A stretch of DNA of 64,000 bases from Pristionchus mayeri (taxonomy: Eukaryota > Nematoda > Chromadorea > Rhabditida > Neodiplogasteridae), in assembly GCA_036245805.1 (NCBI GenBank), contig BTRK01000003.1, positions 44,568,044 through 44,632,043 on the forward strand. The letters are read 5' to 3'. The notes under the pieces are model-generated. The model did no database searches. It worked only from the letters and a program-made list of their open reading frames with translations, and was not told where the DNA came from. Positions within the stretch are counted from its first letter, which is position 1. Every line of letters starts with the position of its first letter. Positions 1 to 10,676 of this stretch are shown piece by piece. The translations under genes were made by a program, and so were the position numbers.

Positions 1-2402
1 CGTAATAAGTGACACGAATCTAAAAATCTCTCACGAATGCTCTTCTGTTTCATTTGCGAACCAGGAGTTTCGTGTTGCAGAAATTTCTTATAATCCATCA
101 TAAGGTCATATCAGTGATCTGACTGGGGTTTTATATGTATACATAATAAACAATAATCCTTTCAACAAATCTTGCAAATCTCATTTTCATGCTGAGGACA
201 CGCTCTCTAGTCGCCCATGAGAAGTGCAATGCAGATAGTGTTACCGCTAAAATCATATTTCGCTAAAATCATATTTTACAAGTTAAACGGACCGAGAATA
301 CTGTTGCATATTCCCATGTTACTTGTAGTGTGAATGGACATCAAGTTATGTTAGCAGTTTATTCGGAAAGAATAAAATAGAGAAAAAAACGTAGATTTGT
401 GCGATGGTGCAGAGTATGCGCGACTGTTCAGACTCCGCCCATTCAGATATCTTCGCTGAGCACATTTGTCTCATGCAAGGAGTGCTCCACGCTGGTTAGA
501 GGAGCTCCTTGTCCTGTCTGAAGTGGGTTTTGTTTTCGATAGAGGGCAAACAGTTGTTGCTCAAACCGTGAGGAAAGACGGATAGTGAGATGCGAACACC
601 CGAGATCACCGAGTGAAATTAAATATATTTTTTCCGACAGTAATACGATCCATTAAATTATTCAATGAGATTTGGCTAATGTAGCAACAATGGACCGTTG
701 AGTAGCCTAGTGCAAGTCGTTCCTGGTTTACAATAAGAAGTTAAACTATTTATTTTTCACTAATCTATAACATTGCACAATCAAACTCTGTCGTTTTTTC
801 GTGTAACATTTTGTAGGAAAGTTATGACTTGAGTTATGACTTCCTATTTCCCTCCCTAGGTTAGGCTTGAGGGTGAGAGTAGATTATTCTAGTTTGAGCT
901 TCGCTTGACATTGGTGTTGAGTAGCTCGAGAGTCCTGCTCACGTTTTTATAAATAAATTAGAGGTTGACATGTTCGTCATATCAACGAATTTAGAATTAT
1001 TATTTATTGCATATTTAAAACACAAAATTTACGTTATGGTTGTAATTCTGCTGGGAGAATCTGAAACCTTTGATGAAATAATACGAAGCAAAAATTACCC
1101 GGCGAGTTCCAGTTAAGAATATATCTTAAATATTTGACTTGTTGTAAGACGACGATCGTCCTCACCCTGACGAGCAAAAAAATAACAATTTTATATTTCT
1201 ACGACTGCGACTGTATCTATCCATCTACCATTCGTTAAATACACCCATCGCATAACTTCAGGCAGAGAGGGAGTTTGAGGGGAGGTGGAGTGGAAAGATC
1301 AATCATATCATTTCAGGTCTTCTATCGTTCGTTCAGCCGGATATGGAGCTGTTGATTGCGATAGCTGCGTCGCTGACGCCACTGAATTAGGTTCAAAGTA
1401 AGTGTTTTCCTCATCGTATCACCGAGATTATTATTATTGCTTACTTGAGGAATTGGTGAAACACAAAATTAACAGTAAGGTGGAATTCTGCCGGAAGAAT
1501 CGACATAATTCGAAACAACTCTTTGCAGAAATCTCCTGGCGAGTTCCAGTTGTGAATTTATCTGAAATTGTTGAATTGTTATTAGCCTGCGATCGTCTGC
1601 ATTCTTTTTGAGAAAAAACATATTCCTATGACTACGACTGCGATTACATCATCCATGTGCCTAATTGTTCTCCATCGCTCACTTTCTGCAGAGAGGGAGA
1701 GAGTGCGAGCAGGTGAGTGGGGATATCAATTTCCATGTTTTCTCAGGTCTTATATAGTGTATTCAATCGGAAATGCTGCTGCTGAGGGCGATAGCTGCGT
1801 CTCTGACGACTCTGTTGATAGGTTCAAGGATCACTATTGTCTCATCCTGTTGGGCTTTCGAGCGATATTGTGAACTAGAATGAAAATGACAAAAATGTGT
1901 CTACATGGCCCCCTCTCCCAATTGCTCACAGCTCACCACGACGTTCCGAAATCATAATTTATCACGAGACTCTAGCAGTGACTGAAAAACAATGTCTAAG
2001 CAATAATCAACAAACCATATTCATTTAATTATTTTTTCATACCAATTCGCTCTGTTGTCCTTCAGTATGAGGAGGGGGTGGGGAAGGAAATTTAATAAAT
2101 TACATTTCAATTTTACAGTTGTGCAATATTGTCAAAATGGATTTGACAGAGAGGTGGTACAAATGCGAAAGCGGAAGAACACTTGGCTAAATTAGATAAC
2201 ATAATATTATCTCACAGCGTAAGCCCGAACAATTAAACGGTCGGAGAGAATTTGCAATCGCAGCACCCCTGACGACACTATTCCGATATACCTACAGTCG
2301 CGCGCATAAGTGAGTGGCACTTTTTGAATTTGTTGCAACTTTTTGCCCAGGAAAGGCATCATTCTGCCACTAAGGTAGCATGTGCCAAATTCATTGGAGA
2401 TT
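1..2402. repeat. AT-rich intergenic DNA with dispersed repeat modules
   Basis: I see no convincing gene here. The stretch holds scattered copies of short modules that recur across the window. One is a roughly 80-bp module beginning TTTCAGGTCTTCTATCGTTC at 1312-1390, with a relative at 1740-1830. Another is the CCGGCGAGTTCCAGTT block near 1097-1118 and 1530-1556. A degraded copy of the aacttcctggtg block lies on the minus strand near 53-75. The short open frames (69 and 81 codons) fall across these modules and are probably chance frames. Confidence 0.5.
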
Positions 2403-2881
2403 ATGGCCATGGTATTGGGGTATGACGCAATAGCCTAATCATTGCGTAGTGATAATGCAATAAAAATGTACTTTTTCGAAACGGCTTACATAGATTTTTT
2501 CCTACTGGCCACACTTTCTGTGGTTGGAAATATGTCTGAGGACTACTCAGAAAATGTTTTTGAAGTTTGCTGCGTGGTCGCACATTGGCTGCAGACTTGC
2601 TGCAAAATTGAGGTCGAAAATAAAGATCTCGGCTCCTAGATAAGTTAGAGACTCGTTCAATGCGTCAAAATGAACGTAATCACAATTACACGTGATCCTG
2701 AGAATGCGAAAACGATAGGTCAACATTTGCCCTCAGGGCACCAAATAATCCCTTTTGTGCATGCTCATTTTTGGACATTCATCTGGGCAGTTTTCGGAAA
2801 AATCTGGATTTTATGTGAGAATGTTCAAAATGTATTAAAGATAAGATGCCCACATTTTCATACTGTTTGGATAATTTTGCT

Positions 2882-3029
2882 GCCCGCGGCGACCATTTTT
2901 CGGAGGGATACTCGGGTCGGGAAACACCTTGTTTACGCACTCTCGTCGTCTGTACTCTCTCGACCATTGTGGTTGTTTACAGGGTGTTTCCCGACCCGAG
3001 TATCCCTCCGAAAAACGGTCGCCGCGGGC
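2882..3029. repeat. Inverted repeat, 47-bp arms
   Basis: Arms 2882-2928 and 2983-3029 are reverse complements with one mismatch I can see (an A/G change before the run of five T). They are separated by a 54-bp loop. The arms are GC-rich at the outside (GCCCGCGGCGACC) and unlike the AT-rich surroundings, which suggests a nested insertion inside the larger foldback. Confidence 0.8.
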
Positions 3030-3250
3030 CGGAAAGTTATCCAAACACTCTAAAAAGTTGGGAATCAGGGGCGGTATTCTTTCTCAAATTTTGGCACCCC
3101 AATATTTTGGGCGTCCCCAATTTTTGGGCGGCTTGCCCAATTCCATTCATTCATTCCCTTTCATTCCACTCTGCCCGGTCGGAGCAGAATGATTCCCCAA
3201 CGTGCTCCACAACACCCCCAAATTAGACTACCACGGATTGATCTTCGGAT

Positions 3251-3318
3251 TGTAAAAGGCTCGTGAGGCCTCAGGCGATCCGAAAAAGGATCGCCCTCGG
3301 CCTCACGAGCCTTTTACA
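3251..3318. repeat. GC-clamped hairpin, copy 1 of a dispersed family
   Basis: tgtaaaaggctcgtgaggcc at 3251-3270 pairs with its reverse complement at 3299-3318. An inner GGCGATCC / GGATCGCC pair closes on a GAAAAA loop. Near-copies lie at 58311-58406 and 58536-58641, and the tail of another lies at 39335 onward. A stem this strong can look like a bacterial terminator, but the eukaryotic context and the repeated family make it a repeat element. Confidence 0.8.
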
Positions 3319-3569
3319 ACGCTCACCCTGTGGTGAAAAACGATTATTGCATCATGATGCATAATGATGACGTAATACCAATTTTTAAAGTACTCGCCAG
3401 GGGTGTTCTAATGGTCAAGGTCCGAGGTCTCGGTGATGCCTGGCAGCCGAGATATTGTATTATTGCATCATCATGACGTAATGATGATGCAATCAATGAT
3501 GCAATAGAAAGCGCTCGTCGCGTGGAGTCGATTGGTACCCTAGTTGTAGGTGTACGATGAGTTTGAAGC

Positions 3570-3772
3570 GTTATGGCCATCATTGATTACGGTATGTTAC
3601 GGTAGGCCATCATTGATTACGGTAAGTCACGGTAGATCATCTTTGATTACGGTAGACCATCATTGATTACGGTATGTTACGGTAGATCATCTTTGATTAC
3701 GGTAGACCATCATTGATTACGGAATGTTACGGTAGGAAATCATTGATTACGGTATGCCACGGTAGATCATCA
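3570..3772. repeat. Short tandem array of cat-attgattacggta units
   Basis: About eight imperfect units of the type catcattgattacggta, alternating with tgttacggtag and ccacggtagatc, run head to tail. The array is rich in the TTACGGTA octamer that recurs through the whole window. It sits inside the 2403-4372 foldback element. Confidence 0.75.
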
Positions 3773-4372
3773 TACGTAAAGTGGCAATGTTGGACACGAT
3801 TGATCGCGTGAAATTGGGAATTTCCGAATCATTTTGGGCAACCGCTCCGTTGACGGCGCGGCTTGCGAAATGAAATTGGGATGCTCAATTTTTTTGGGCA
3901 TTGCTCAAAATTGCGAAAGAATACCGCCCCAGTTCTCCAATACATTTTGAATATGATTATGCAAAAACCAGATTTTTACATACATTTCCCGCAAAATTGT
4001 GAATGTCCAAAAAATTGCAAAAGCCATGCAAAAGAGTGATTTTTTCATGCCCTGAGGGCAAATTTCGAGATAGTGTTTTCATATTCTCAGGATCATCTTC
4101 TATCGTGATGGCGATCATTTTGATGCTTTGAACGAGTCTCTAGCTTGTCTAGAAGCTGAGTTTTCGACCTCGATGGCTGCAGCACTGCTGCAGCCAAGAT
4201 ACGACCGAGCAGCAACTTCAAATTTTTTATCTGGGTATTCCTCGGACATATCTCCAAGTTCAGAAAGTTTGGCGAGCAGGAAAAAATCTATGTAACATTA
4301 ATGGAAAAAGTGTTTTTCGATTGCATCATCACTGCAAAATCAGTGATGATGCAATTGATGGCCCAGTATCCG

Positions 4373-5733
4373 CATTGTATTCCTCGATGGATTTGCTATA
4401 CAGTGCCACAACATTTAACTTTATCGGCCAACTTAAACAAAAGTTATATCAAAAATAAAAATCGTCTACTCACTTTCCGGCGAGACTGTAGGTGTTTGAA
4501 TTAGCCGGATAGTTTTCGCTGCACAATTTTGTGAAACAAAATGTACGTTGTTACTCCGCAATGGACTCAAATGGGTTGAAAAAAATTTAAAAAAATAGCT
4601 CGAGAGAGAGAAAGAAGTGAAGAATTTCAGACTTTCTCATCAAGTTATCCTATTAACGCCCTTCTTCTCCTTTTGCCGACATAATTTCGCACCAGGAAGT
4701 TTCCAGTTGCTGAAGTTGCTCGTAATGACTTATGAAAACTTATCGGTGATACCATGACGATTGAGAAGCAAAAAACTATAACAAAAATGTGCTTTAAGAC
4801 ATTCTCACTCTATTCTCCCTTCAGATTTCCCTCAATGGATCTGAGCGTCTGCTGCATCTATTTTTCGACTCATTCTGCCCATGGATAACACTTTCTGCCA
4901 TGAACATGCGATTGCGGTTTCTAATTGTGTATCGTATGAGCAATGATTGGTTGTGTGGCTGGATTTAGTTTGACTAACATGCTAACGTATAGTTTGACGA
5001 GATGGTAAGTTATACATGGATAGTACGGTAAGAATAGCTGGGGAAAATCATTATGTCGTGATAATGAGAGTACAGCAATGTGAGAGAGTTTATTTTCTCC
5101 GTTTCAGATGATTCACTGTTCTGCAATTATGTGAAATAAAGATCAATTTACTAAACCATGGTGTATGAGACTTTTCCATGGCTCAAAAATAACAACTCTC
5201 GAAACACTCAACTTCTTTTTATCATACCATTGCCTCCGTACAAATTACGCACTCTTTCAATAGTCAAACGGACCGAGAATATTATTTGACTCGAATCTAA
5301 AGGTTCAGATATCATTCAAATTTCAGGTGCATCTTTTATCGTTCATGCAGTCAGATGAACTTTTGCGGCTAGTCCTTGCTGTATCACTTCTCTGAGGTAG
5401 GTCAAAGGAAGGGAAAACAACTCTCCCACTCTATTTGGGTTCCGAGAAATCGTGAAAAGTGGGGGAATGTTGTTATTTTGTCATTAGTGTGCTTCCTGTC
5501 ACATTTCGTTCTACAGAAGTTTTGAGTTTCTGAAATTGCTTGTATCCGAGCGAGGGACCCCCGGCATAATGGTCCATTTGGTCGAAGTCGAAAATAATAA
5601 ATTCGAAATTACTTCTTGAAATCCAATTTTAAATTTAAACTTAATTATGTTTTATGAACCAATTGAATTTTCTCGATCGGCGTGAATCAGAGTATTATAA
5701 AATGAATGGAATATATGACGCCGTACTTGTAAG
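4373..5733. other. Intergenic DNA with dispersed repeat modules
   Basis: No gene is recognised. The minus-strand block gcaccaggaagtttccagtt lies near 4689, and a copy of the 80-bp TTTCAGGTGCATCTT module lies at 5326-5400. The module is followed by ggtaggtcaaaggaagg and ctctcccactctat, an order repeated at 13730-13850. This shared order shows that a unit longer than 150 bp is dispersed. Confidence 0.5.
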
Positions 5734-6150
5734 TAGGGATAGCCAAAATTGTCCTCATCCAAAACTCTGTCAATTTCATTCCGACATTTCCAGTTGTTCG
5801 GTGATTCGGATAATGAATTGTCGAAAGATAAGCCTCAATCTACTGAAACACATTTCATTTGTTCGAAGTTCTCAAATAACATTTAAAAGCTAGCCGAAAT
5901 TTTAAAATTACGGACCAAGGAAGTCATGACGATGAACCATAGCCAAAGTATTTGAAACATATGATTTTTTCATATTTTTTCTTATTTTTAAACAATTTTT
6001 AACCACCGTTAAAATTGGGGACACTCGAGTGTCCCCGACTATATAGTGTCCCCATTTGTGGACCATTCATTGTCGGGGACATCGCGCTGTCCCCGAAATG
6101 AGGACAACAATAGTCGGGGACAATCGAAATGACTATTTTTGCCATCCCTA
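5734..6150. mobile_element. hAT-type MITE with 8-bp target duplication
   Basis: The element is 417 bp and begins TAGGGATAGCCAAAA and ends TTTTTGCCATCCCTA, a short inverted terminal repeat of the TAGGGATGGC type common in hAT elements. It is flanked on both sides by the identical octamer CTTGTAAG (5726-5733 and 6151-6158), the target-site duplication length expected for hAT. The interior near 6013-6122 contains repeated and inverted gtcggggaca blocks. There is no transposase, so it is non-autonomous. The match of terminal repeat and target duplication makes this one of the firmest mobile-element calls here. Confidence 0.88.
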
Positions 6151-6324
6151 CTTGTAAGACTCGGACAAACAGTGGAACAGCGATTTTTTGAAAACATGAA
6201 ATTTGGGGTTGTTTTGGATGCTGATCACGACGGTCAGTCTCATTTTGCATATTTGGTCATATTTGGTGAGCTATGGATAGACACTGCAAGCTCCGCCCAC
6301 TCTGCTCTGACACTTTCCCCCGCA

Positions 6325-6635
6325 AAAGCGAGGGAAGAGGAGCACAGTCTTCATTCGCAACCAAATCACTCGCTCAAAAAGGAATTCGAAAGCTCTTTTC
6401 ATGCAGATTCCAAAGACGCATGGCGAGCACGAAAAAGTTTACTCTGAGTAGGTCAGAATACGATCTTTGTGGTGCGACATAGCTTAGAAAACCATAAAAC
6501 TCGTATGCTGACCTACTCAGAGTTAACTTTTTCATGCTCGCCATGCATCTTTGGAATCTGCATGGAAAGGGCTTTTGTATACTTGTTTGAGCGAGTGATT
6601 TGGTTACGAATCAAGACTGTGTTTCTTCGAATTCG
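6325..6635. mobile_element. Foldback element, about 130-bp arms
   Basis: Sequence at about 6325-6465 is an inverted copy of about 6508-6635. For example, ctcgctc / gagcgag, gcagattccaaagacgcatg / catgcatctttggaatctgc and gagtaggtcag / ctgacctactc pair across a loop of about 45 bp. The arms have several mismatches. The open frames crossing it are chance products of the inverted repeat. Confidence 0.7.
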
Positions 6636-7465
6636 AAGCGCGCATGGCTCTCGATCCTCACCGCTTCCTCTCCTCCCTCTCCCTCCCCTCCCTCCACCCG
6701 TCTCTCACCCGGCGTGACTAGAGAGCGGCTGGGCATGCAAAAGAGCGCGCTTGCATCCCTCCCTCGTCTAACCTTTTGGGGATGAGGCGCATCTGGGAAA
6801 GGGCGAAGCCCTGCCCAAATTTTTGGCGATTTGACAGGAGAGTCGGGGGAATTGGCTCAGCCCCTTTCTTCCTCGTCTCGCTTTTCTGCCGCTCTCCGTT
6901 GACACCTTTTCACGTACTTTATGGCCTCTAGCGCGATTCAAAGATGAGATATCGACAAACGTCCAAGAGCATGATCTTATTTGGATCCCTGCGGGCATAT
7001 TGCCCATAGTTAGGGTGGCATAGGTTCATTTCGACTATACTCCTTGTGGTCCCTAGCTATGGAGCGTCCTAAAGTCACGTATTTGCCTGTTTTTGACGTT
7101 TATCACAATTCAGAGTATATACTATGTGATTACCGTGAGACGAGAAGGCACACATCTGGTGCGCATTTATGGGAAATGGCGCATTCGAAACACTGTATTA
7201 TGCAATGAACGAAATAAATACAAGATGATTATAGTTAACGCTGTCAAAAGAGTAACACTTCTCTTATAGTTTGTCTGAATTTCGCCTGCCTGGTCTTGTG
7301 AACCAGAATGGGGCTGTTATGCTGCGTCAAGAGTGTTATCCCTGTCACAATGATGTACCAGGAAGTTCCGTGTCACAAAGATTGCTCATAATCATTAGCA
7401 CAATTCTGCAGGCGACGTGATCAGAGTGCGTATATTAGAAAAAAAATTTCAAATTGTTCATTGCT
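6636..7465. other. Intergenic DNA with a pyrimidine-rich tract
   Basis: A CT-rich tract (tcctctcctccctctccctc) lies at 6665-6710, followed by GC-richer DNA to about 7010. After it comes a minus-strand copy of the accaggaagttccgtgt block near 7360. No gene is recognised. Frames of 60-80 codons here have biased low-complexity content and no family resemblance. Confidence 0.45.
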
Positions 7466-8494
7466 TATACGAACTTCTCACTGGTTAGAGAAGTCCGCTA
7501 TGTGTATATTCGGTGTAATAAAGGCGAAAGATTTAATTAATAAACATTGATTATCGTCACAATTAATTATTACACAACAGGTGAACGAGGAAACTACACT
7601 AATTAAGCTAAATAGAAAGGAAGGGGCTATACTGGATTGGATTCGGGGGGGGGAGGGACTCCAACCTGGTAAGATCGGAGATGGGAGAGTGCCGAGTGAA
7701 GTAGAAGTGGTCTGGTCGGTCGCCGAGACGGCGGAGAAGCACCGTTGACGCGGCGCTCAAAGAATGGGTAAGTTACGCGGAGTGCTCGCAAAACAACGAT
7801 GGGGAAATATGGTGATGAAAAAACGGCATAAGGCCGAGGGAGAAAGGGAAGTGCCGAGACGCCGGCACAGACCGACGCCCGGTATGGGCGGTAAAAACGT
7901 GAAGGGATACGAAACAACCCGTAAGCGCAGGCTAACGGGCTGCATAAATGGTAAGGATTTAAATGAGAATAATTTGAAGTATAAAAAACATGATAAACGT
8001 GGTAAACACGTTGAAATCGATTGGTTTGGGAATTTCGCAAGATTGCGTGACATTGCGAAAGAATGGATTGACGCGCGGGCGATTCGAAATTGAATTCTTT
8101 TTGGCATGGTGCCAAACTGGGTTTGGGATTGCGAAAGTTGATTTTCTCTTAAATAAATGGAATTTGGGTATCGATTTAGAGGAAATAGGTACATTGCTAT
8201 ACGACATCATTTCATTTACCAAAAGCTGTATTTGTTGCTTTGCATCAACAATATGCTCCTTAGCGTTGTAACCGCACATTCGCGCTCAAGGAAGATCCCA
8301 GTTTCCGAAGTTGCTCGTAATCCCTAGTGAGAATTTAGTGGTAATAATAGTGACATAGAAACGCAAACAAACATGAGAGATAGTTATGTAAATTAAAACG
8401 TTGTTACTCTATTCTACGTTCTGATTTCTTTCGATGGATATATCAATGTGTCTACTGCATCATTTTTCGACTACCACATGTCGAAAATTGCCTT
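7466..8494 (-). repeat. 3' LTR of the BEL/Pao element
   Basis: This repeat is nearly identical to 12490-13512. The differences I see are one extra G in aataaaggcgaaag (about 7525) and a 5-bp insertion (gttgt region) near 8400. The shared block starts tatacgaacttctcactgg and ends gaaaattgcctt. The ends are not the canonical TG...CA. All open frames inside it appear identically in the other LTR and look non-coding. Confidence 0.85.
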
Positions 8495-8720
8495 GTACGG
8501 TGGAATTGGATTTGGGATTGGAAAATGGAGAGAATGGACTGGACCATTCGAGAGGATACTAGTGGAGAGTGGTGTGAATGGTTGGTGGATGGGGATTGAG
8601 TGGTGAAAGGTTGAAAGAACAAGGTAAATTAAGAAAAACAATTAACGATGTACCTAGAATTGCAAGAAAAATATGATTGGGGGACAATACAAGTTTACAA
8701 AGTGCCAATCTGGCCGAATT
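8495..8720 (-). other. BEL/Pao internal 3' untranslated region
   Basis: This is the gap between the stop of the last ORF and the 3' LTR. A polypurine tract would be expected on the minus strand beside the LTR. Instead the minus strand there is C/A/T-rich (read as purine/T on the plus strand). The tract is therefore missing, displaced or unusual. Confidence 0.55.
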
Positions 8721-10676
8721 CTAAGTGGGGAATTTTCCTGGCTCCATTTGGGGAGGACGATCTTCTTCTCGCAGATTCTTCGTAGCCTTTCTTCTCATGT
8801 GCTGAACTGGCTGGCGAGTGGCGTGGCCTCGTCGTGTCGAGTGAGGGCTATGACCCGTTGTCAGCCTGGAATTGACAGAGTGACTGGATTGATGATGATT
8901 GGAAAATTTCAGTGTGTGGTCACTCTGGAATCCTGGGGAGAGAGAAGAGAGAGGCAGGGCCCGGGTGCTTATTTGGTGGTCACTACGATTGATGGGCTTG
9001 TGCTGATAGGCGAAACGTCTATAGTGTCCATGTGCCTTTCCCTCTACTCTGGCTGAAGTGATACTGTCATGGGGGATGGCAAATTCCTGATCATAATCGT
9101 ATGAACTAGTGACACTGCTAGGGGAATGATTGTGCACCGATCGATGATTGGGATCTCTGGAGCTGTATGATGGATAGTAGGGGGCTCCTGAGTGTGCATT
9201 AATTACTCTAGTGTCGATCGTATGGAATCTGGGTATGATGGGTGGACACTGGGAGTTGAATGGATTCGTCACAAGTGAGCCACAAGTAGTGAGTATGAGA
9301 TGGTTGTTCATTGGTGAAGGAGAAATGGGCTCAGGAGTGATCGGAGGGTGGTGGGAACTAGTTGCAGATAGTTCCGATGAAACCTCATGAGATTGCGTGG
9401 ATGGATGCGCGATGAAAATGGGAGGCTGCATTGAAATTTCATCAGAGGGCGTGGTAGAATGCGCGGTAGAATGCAAAGAGGAGGGAGAGGGCTCCACAGA
9501 GACCTCGTGAGACTGCGCGGAAGGATGCGTGATGGATGTGGGGGGTTCCGCAGAGACCTCATGAGGGTGCGCAGTAAAATGGGAGGAGGCTGGATGCTCA
9601 TGAGAAAGCGCAGAAGAGTGCGCAGTGGTCGTTATTTGGTGGGTGGTAATCGGGGGATGGGTGTGGGGTTGTGTAACGAGTGACTGAGTGGTTGCCTCTG
9701 GCTGTACTAAGCCCTCGATGCGAGGTTGAGACACTGCGCTGTATGCCGCAGTGACAGTAGACGGAAGTTGATGGGTGATGAGTGACAGTTCGGGAGTCAT
9801 CATCGTAGAAATGGAAGTCTCTGAGTGGCTGAGTGTTTTACTATTGCACATGGAAGATGATGGGGAATGATGCGCGACGAGCGACTTCTCGGAAGTCGCC
9901 ATCGATGATGTATTGTGTGCGTGTTCAGCTGGGAACGCGTGAGGATGGGATCTCTCAGGTGTCGTCGTAGTGACAGTGGTTAGAGGAGATCGAGATGAGG
10001 CAACCGCTCGGGGCTGACACTCAGTGTTGATCGTTGGGTTGGCAGTGCCGTACTCAGAAAGTGATCTGGTACTTGTCGCCATACCAACTAGGGATGGGTG
10101 GGGTGTAAGCGTGCAAGCAGAGGAAACGAGGCCAGTGAGATTACTGGATGAATGCGCAGGGCTGGGAGGGTCGCAATGGACAGTACTCGTTTGAAAGGGA
10201 GACGATGTGAGGGTCGCGTTATTGCTCGTTGACTCGTGCATGAGTGTGTGATCCGTAGTGTGATGAGGCTTGGGCTCATTGAGGGGTGAGCTCGTACATG
10301 AGTGAGGTGATGTGGACGGAGGTTGAATGGAACCGACTACGAATGGACCGACTGAAGACTGAACGAGTCGGTAGCCACAAGGGAGACTGGTCTCTACAGC
10401 ACCCTCGAGTAGTTTGAGAGTGTGTCCAATACTCAGTAGCAAGTCAGTTGATGTAATGGACTCCTTGGAGAAACGGCTTGGAACTGATCCAATAGCTGAT
10501 TGAAGTACACTGATGTCATCGTCAGGGAGAGCATAAGTATGAACTGTATTTATCGAGGATGCTTCTCGGACAACAGCTTCGAGTTCAACTATTCCTCGAT
10601 TGGTGAGTAGTCCTACTCTGACAACATCGAATGTATCAACTACTGGGGGGTTGTTGTCAATTCCTTGTATGGTCAT
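8721..10676 (-). CDS. BEL/Pao protease C-terminal half fused to Ser/Thr/His/Pro-rich tail
   Basis: The frame has 651 codons. Residues 1 to about 115 look like the second half of the Pao-type retropepsin region (DUF1758 / peptidase A17): a structured stretch with VRVGLLTNRGIVELEAVV and ending LPCGYRLVQSSVGPFVVGS, which resembles the family's usual glycine-rich end. The following roughly 500 residues are low complexity, dominated by Ser, Thr, His and Pro with repeated HPHEVS / QSHEVS-like units near residues 340-430. A basic tail follows (RRGHATRQPVQHMRRKATKN). No YxDD reverse-transcriptase motif or integrase zinc finger is present. The start ATG overlaps the gag stop as ATGA (10673-10676), so expression by reinitiation or frameshifting is possible. 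The tail may be a new non-autonomous domain or filler sequence. Confidence 0.7.
   Translation of the reverse strand: MTIQGIDNNPPVVDTFDVVRVGLLTNRGIVELEAVVREASSINTVHTYALPDDDISVLQSAIGSVPSRFSKESITSTDLLLSIGHTLKLLEGAVETSLPCGYRLVQSSVGPFVVGSIQPPSTSPHSCTSSPLNEPKPHHTTDHTLMHESTSNNATLTSSPFQTSTVHCDPPSPAHSSSNLTGLVSSACTLTPHPSLVGMATSTRSLSEYGTANPTINTECQPRAVASSRSPLTTVTTTTPERSHPHAFPAEHAHNTSSMATSEKSLVAHHSPSSSMCNSKTLSHSETSISTMMTPELSLITHQLPSTVTAAYSAVSQPRIEGLVQPEATTQSLVTQPHTHPPITTHQITTTAHSSALSHEHPASSHFTAHPHEVSAEPPTSITHPSAQSHEVSVEPSPSSLHSTAHSTTPSDEISMQPPIFIAHPSTQSHEVSSELSATSSHHPPITPEPISPSPMNNHLILTTCGSLVTNPFNSQCPPIIPRFHTIDTRVINAHSGAPYYPSYSSRDPNHRSVHNHSPSSVTSSYDYDQEFAIPHDSITSARVEGKAHGHYRRFAYQHKPINRSDHQISTRALPLSSLSPGFQSDHTLKFSNHHQSSHSVNSRLTTGHSPHSTRRGHATRQPVQHMRRKATKNLREEDRPPQMEPGKFPT

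Larger units (their letters stand above)
2403..4372. mobile_element. Foldback element with diverged long inverted arms
   Basis: The left part (about 2403-2840) and the right part (about 3930-4372) are diverged inverted copies of each other. For example, tacatagattttttcct near 2489 matches the reverse complement of the block near 4280, and the CCCTCAGGGCA block near 2731 matches the one near 4050. The pairing continues inward through the GGGCGGTATTCTTTC block near 3068, which matches the reverse of the block near 3915. The centre holds a 47-bp-arm hairpin, a second hairpin and a short tandem array. No transposase is visible, so this is a non-autonomous foldback or MITE-like element. Exact ends and target duplication are unresolved. 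Confidence 0.65.

Noticed and set aside
2670..3226. Frames of 126-127 codons with apparent internal similarity
   Set aside because: They run through both arms of a hairpin, so the similarity comes from inverted symmetry, not from a protein.
3251..3318. Strong GC stem-loop resembling a bacterial terminator
   Set aside because: No bacterial genes nearby, and the hairpin is a dispersed family with copies at 58.3-58.6 kb.
7627..8279. Several 93-162 codon frames on both strands, repeated at 12650-13302
   Set aside because: They are identical because both lie in the LTRs. They overlap each other on both strands and have no domain; treated as chance frames in LTR sequence.
9308..9683. Arg/Leu/Pro-rich and Gly/Arg-rich frames opposite or overlapping the BEL tail ORF
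   Set aside because: Shadow frames of the low-complexity Ser/Thr/His/Pro ORF on the minus strand.
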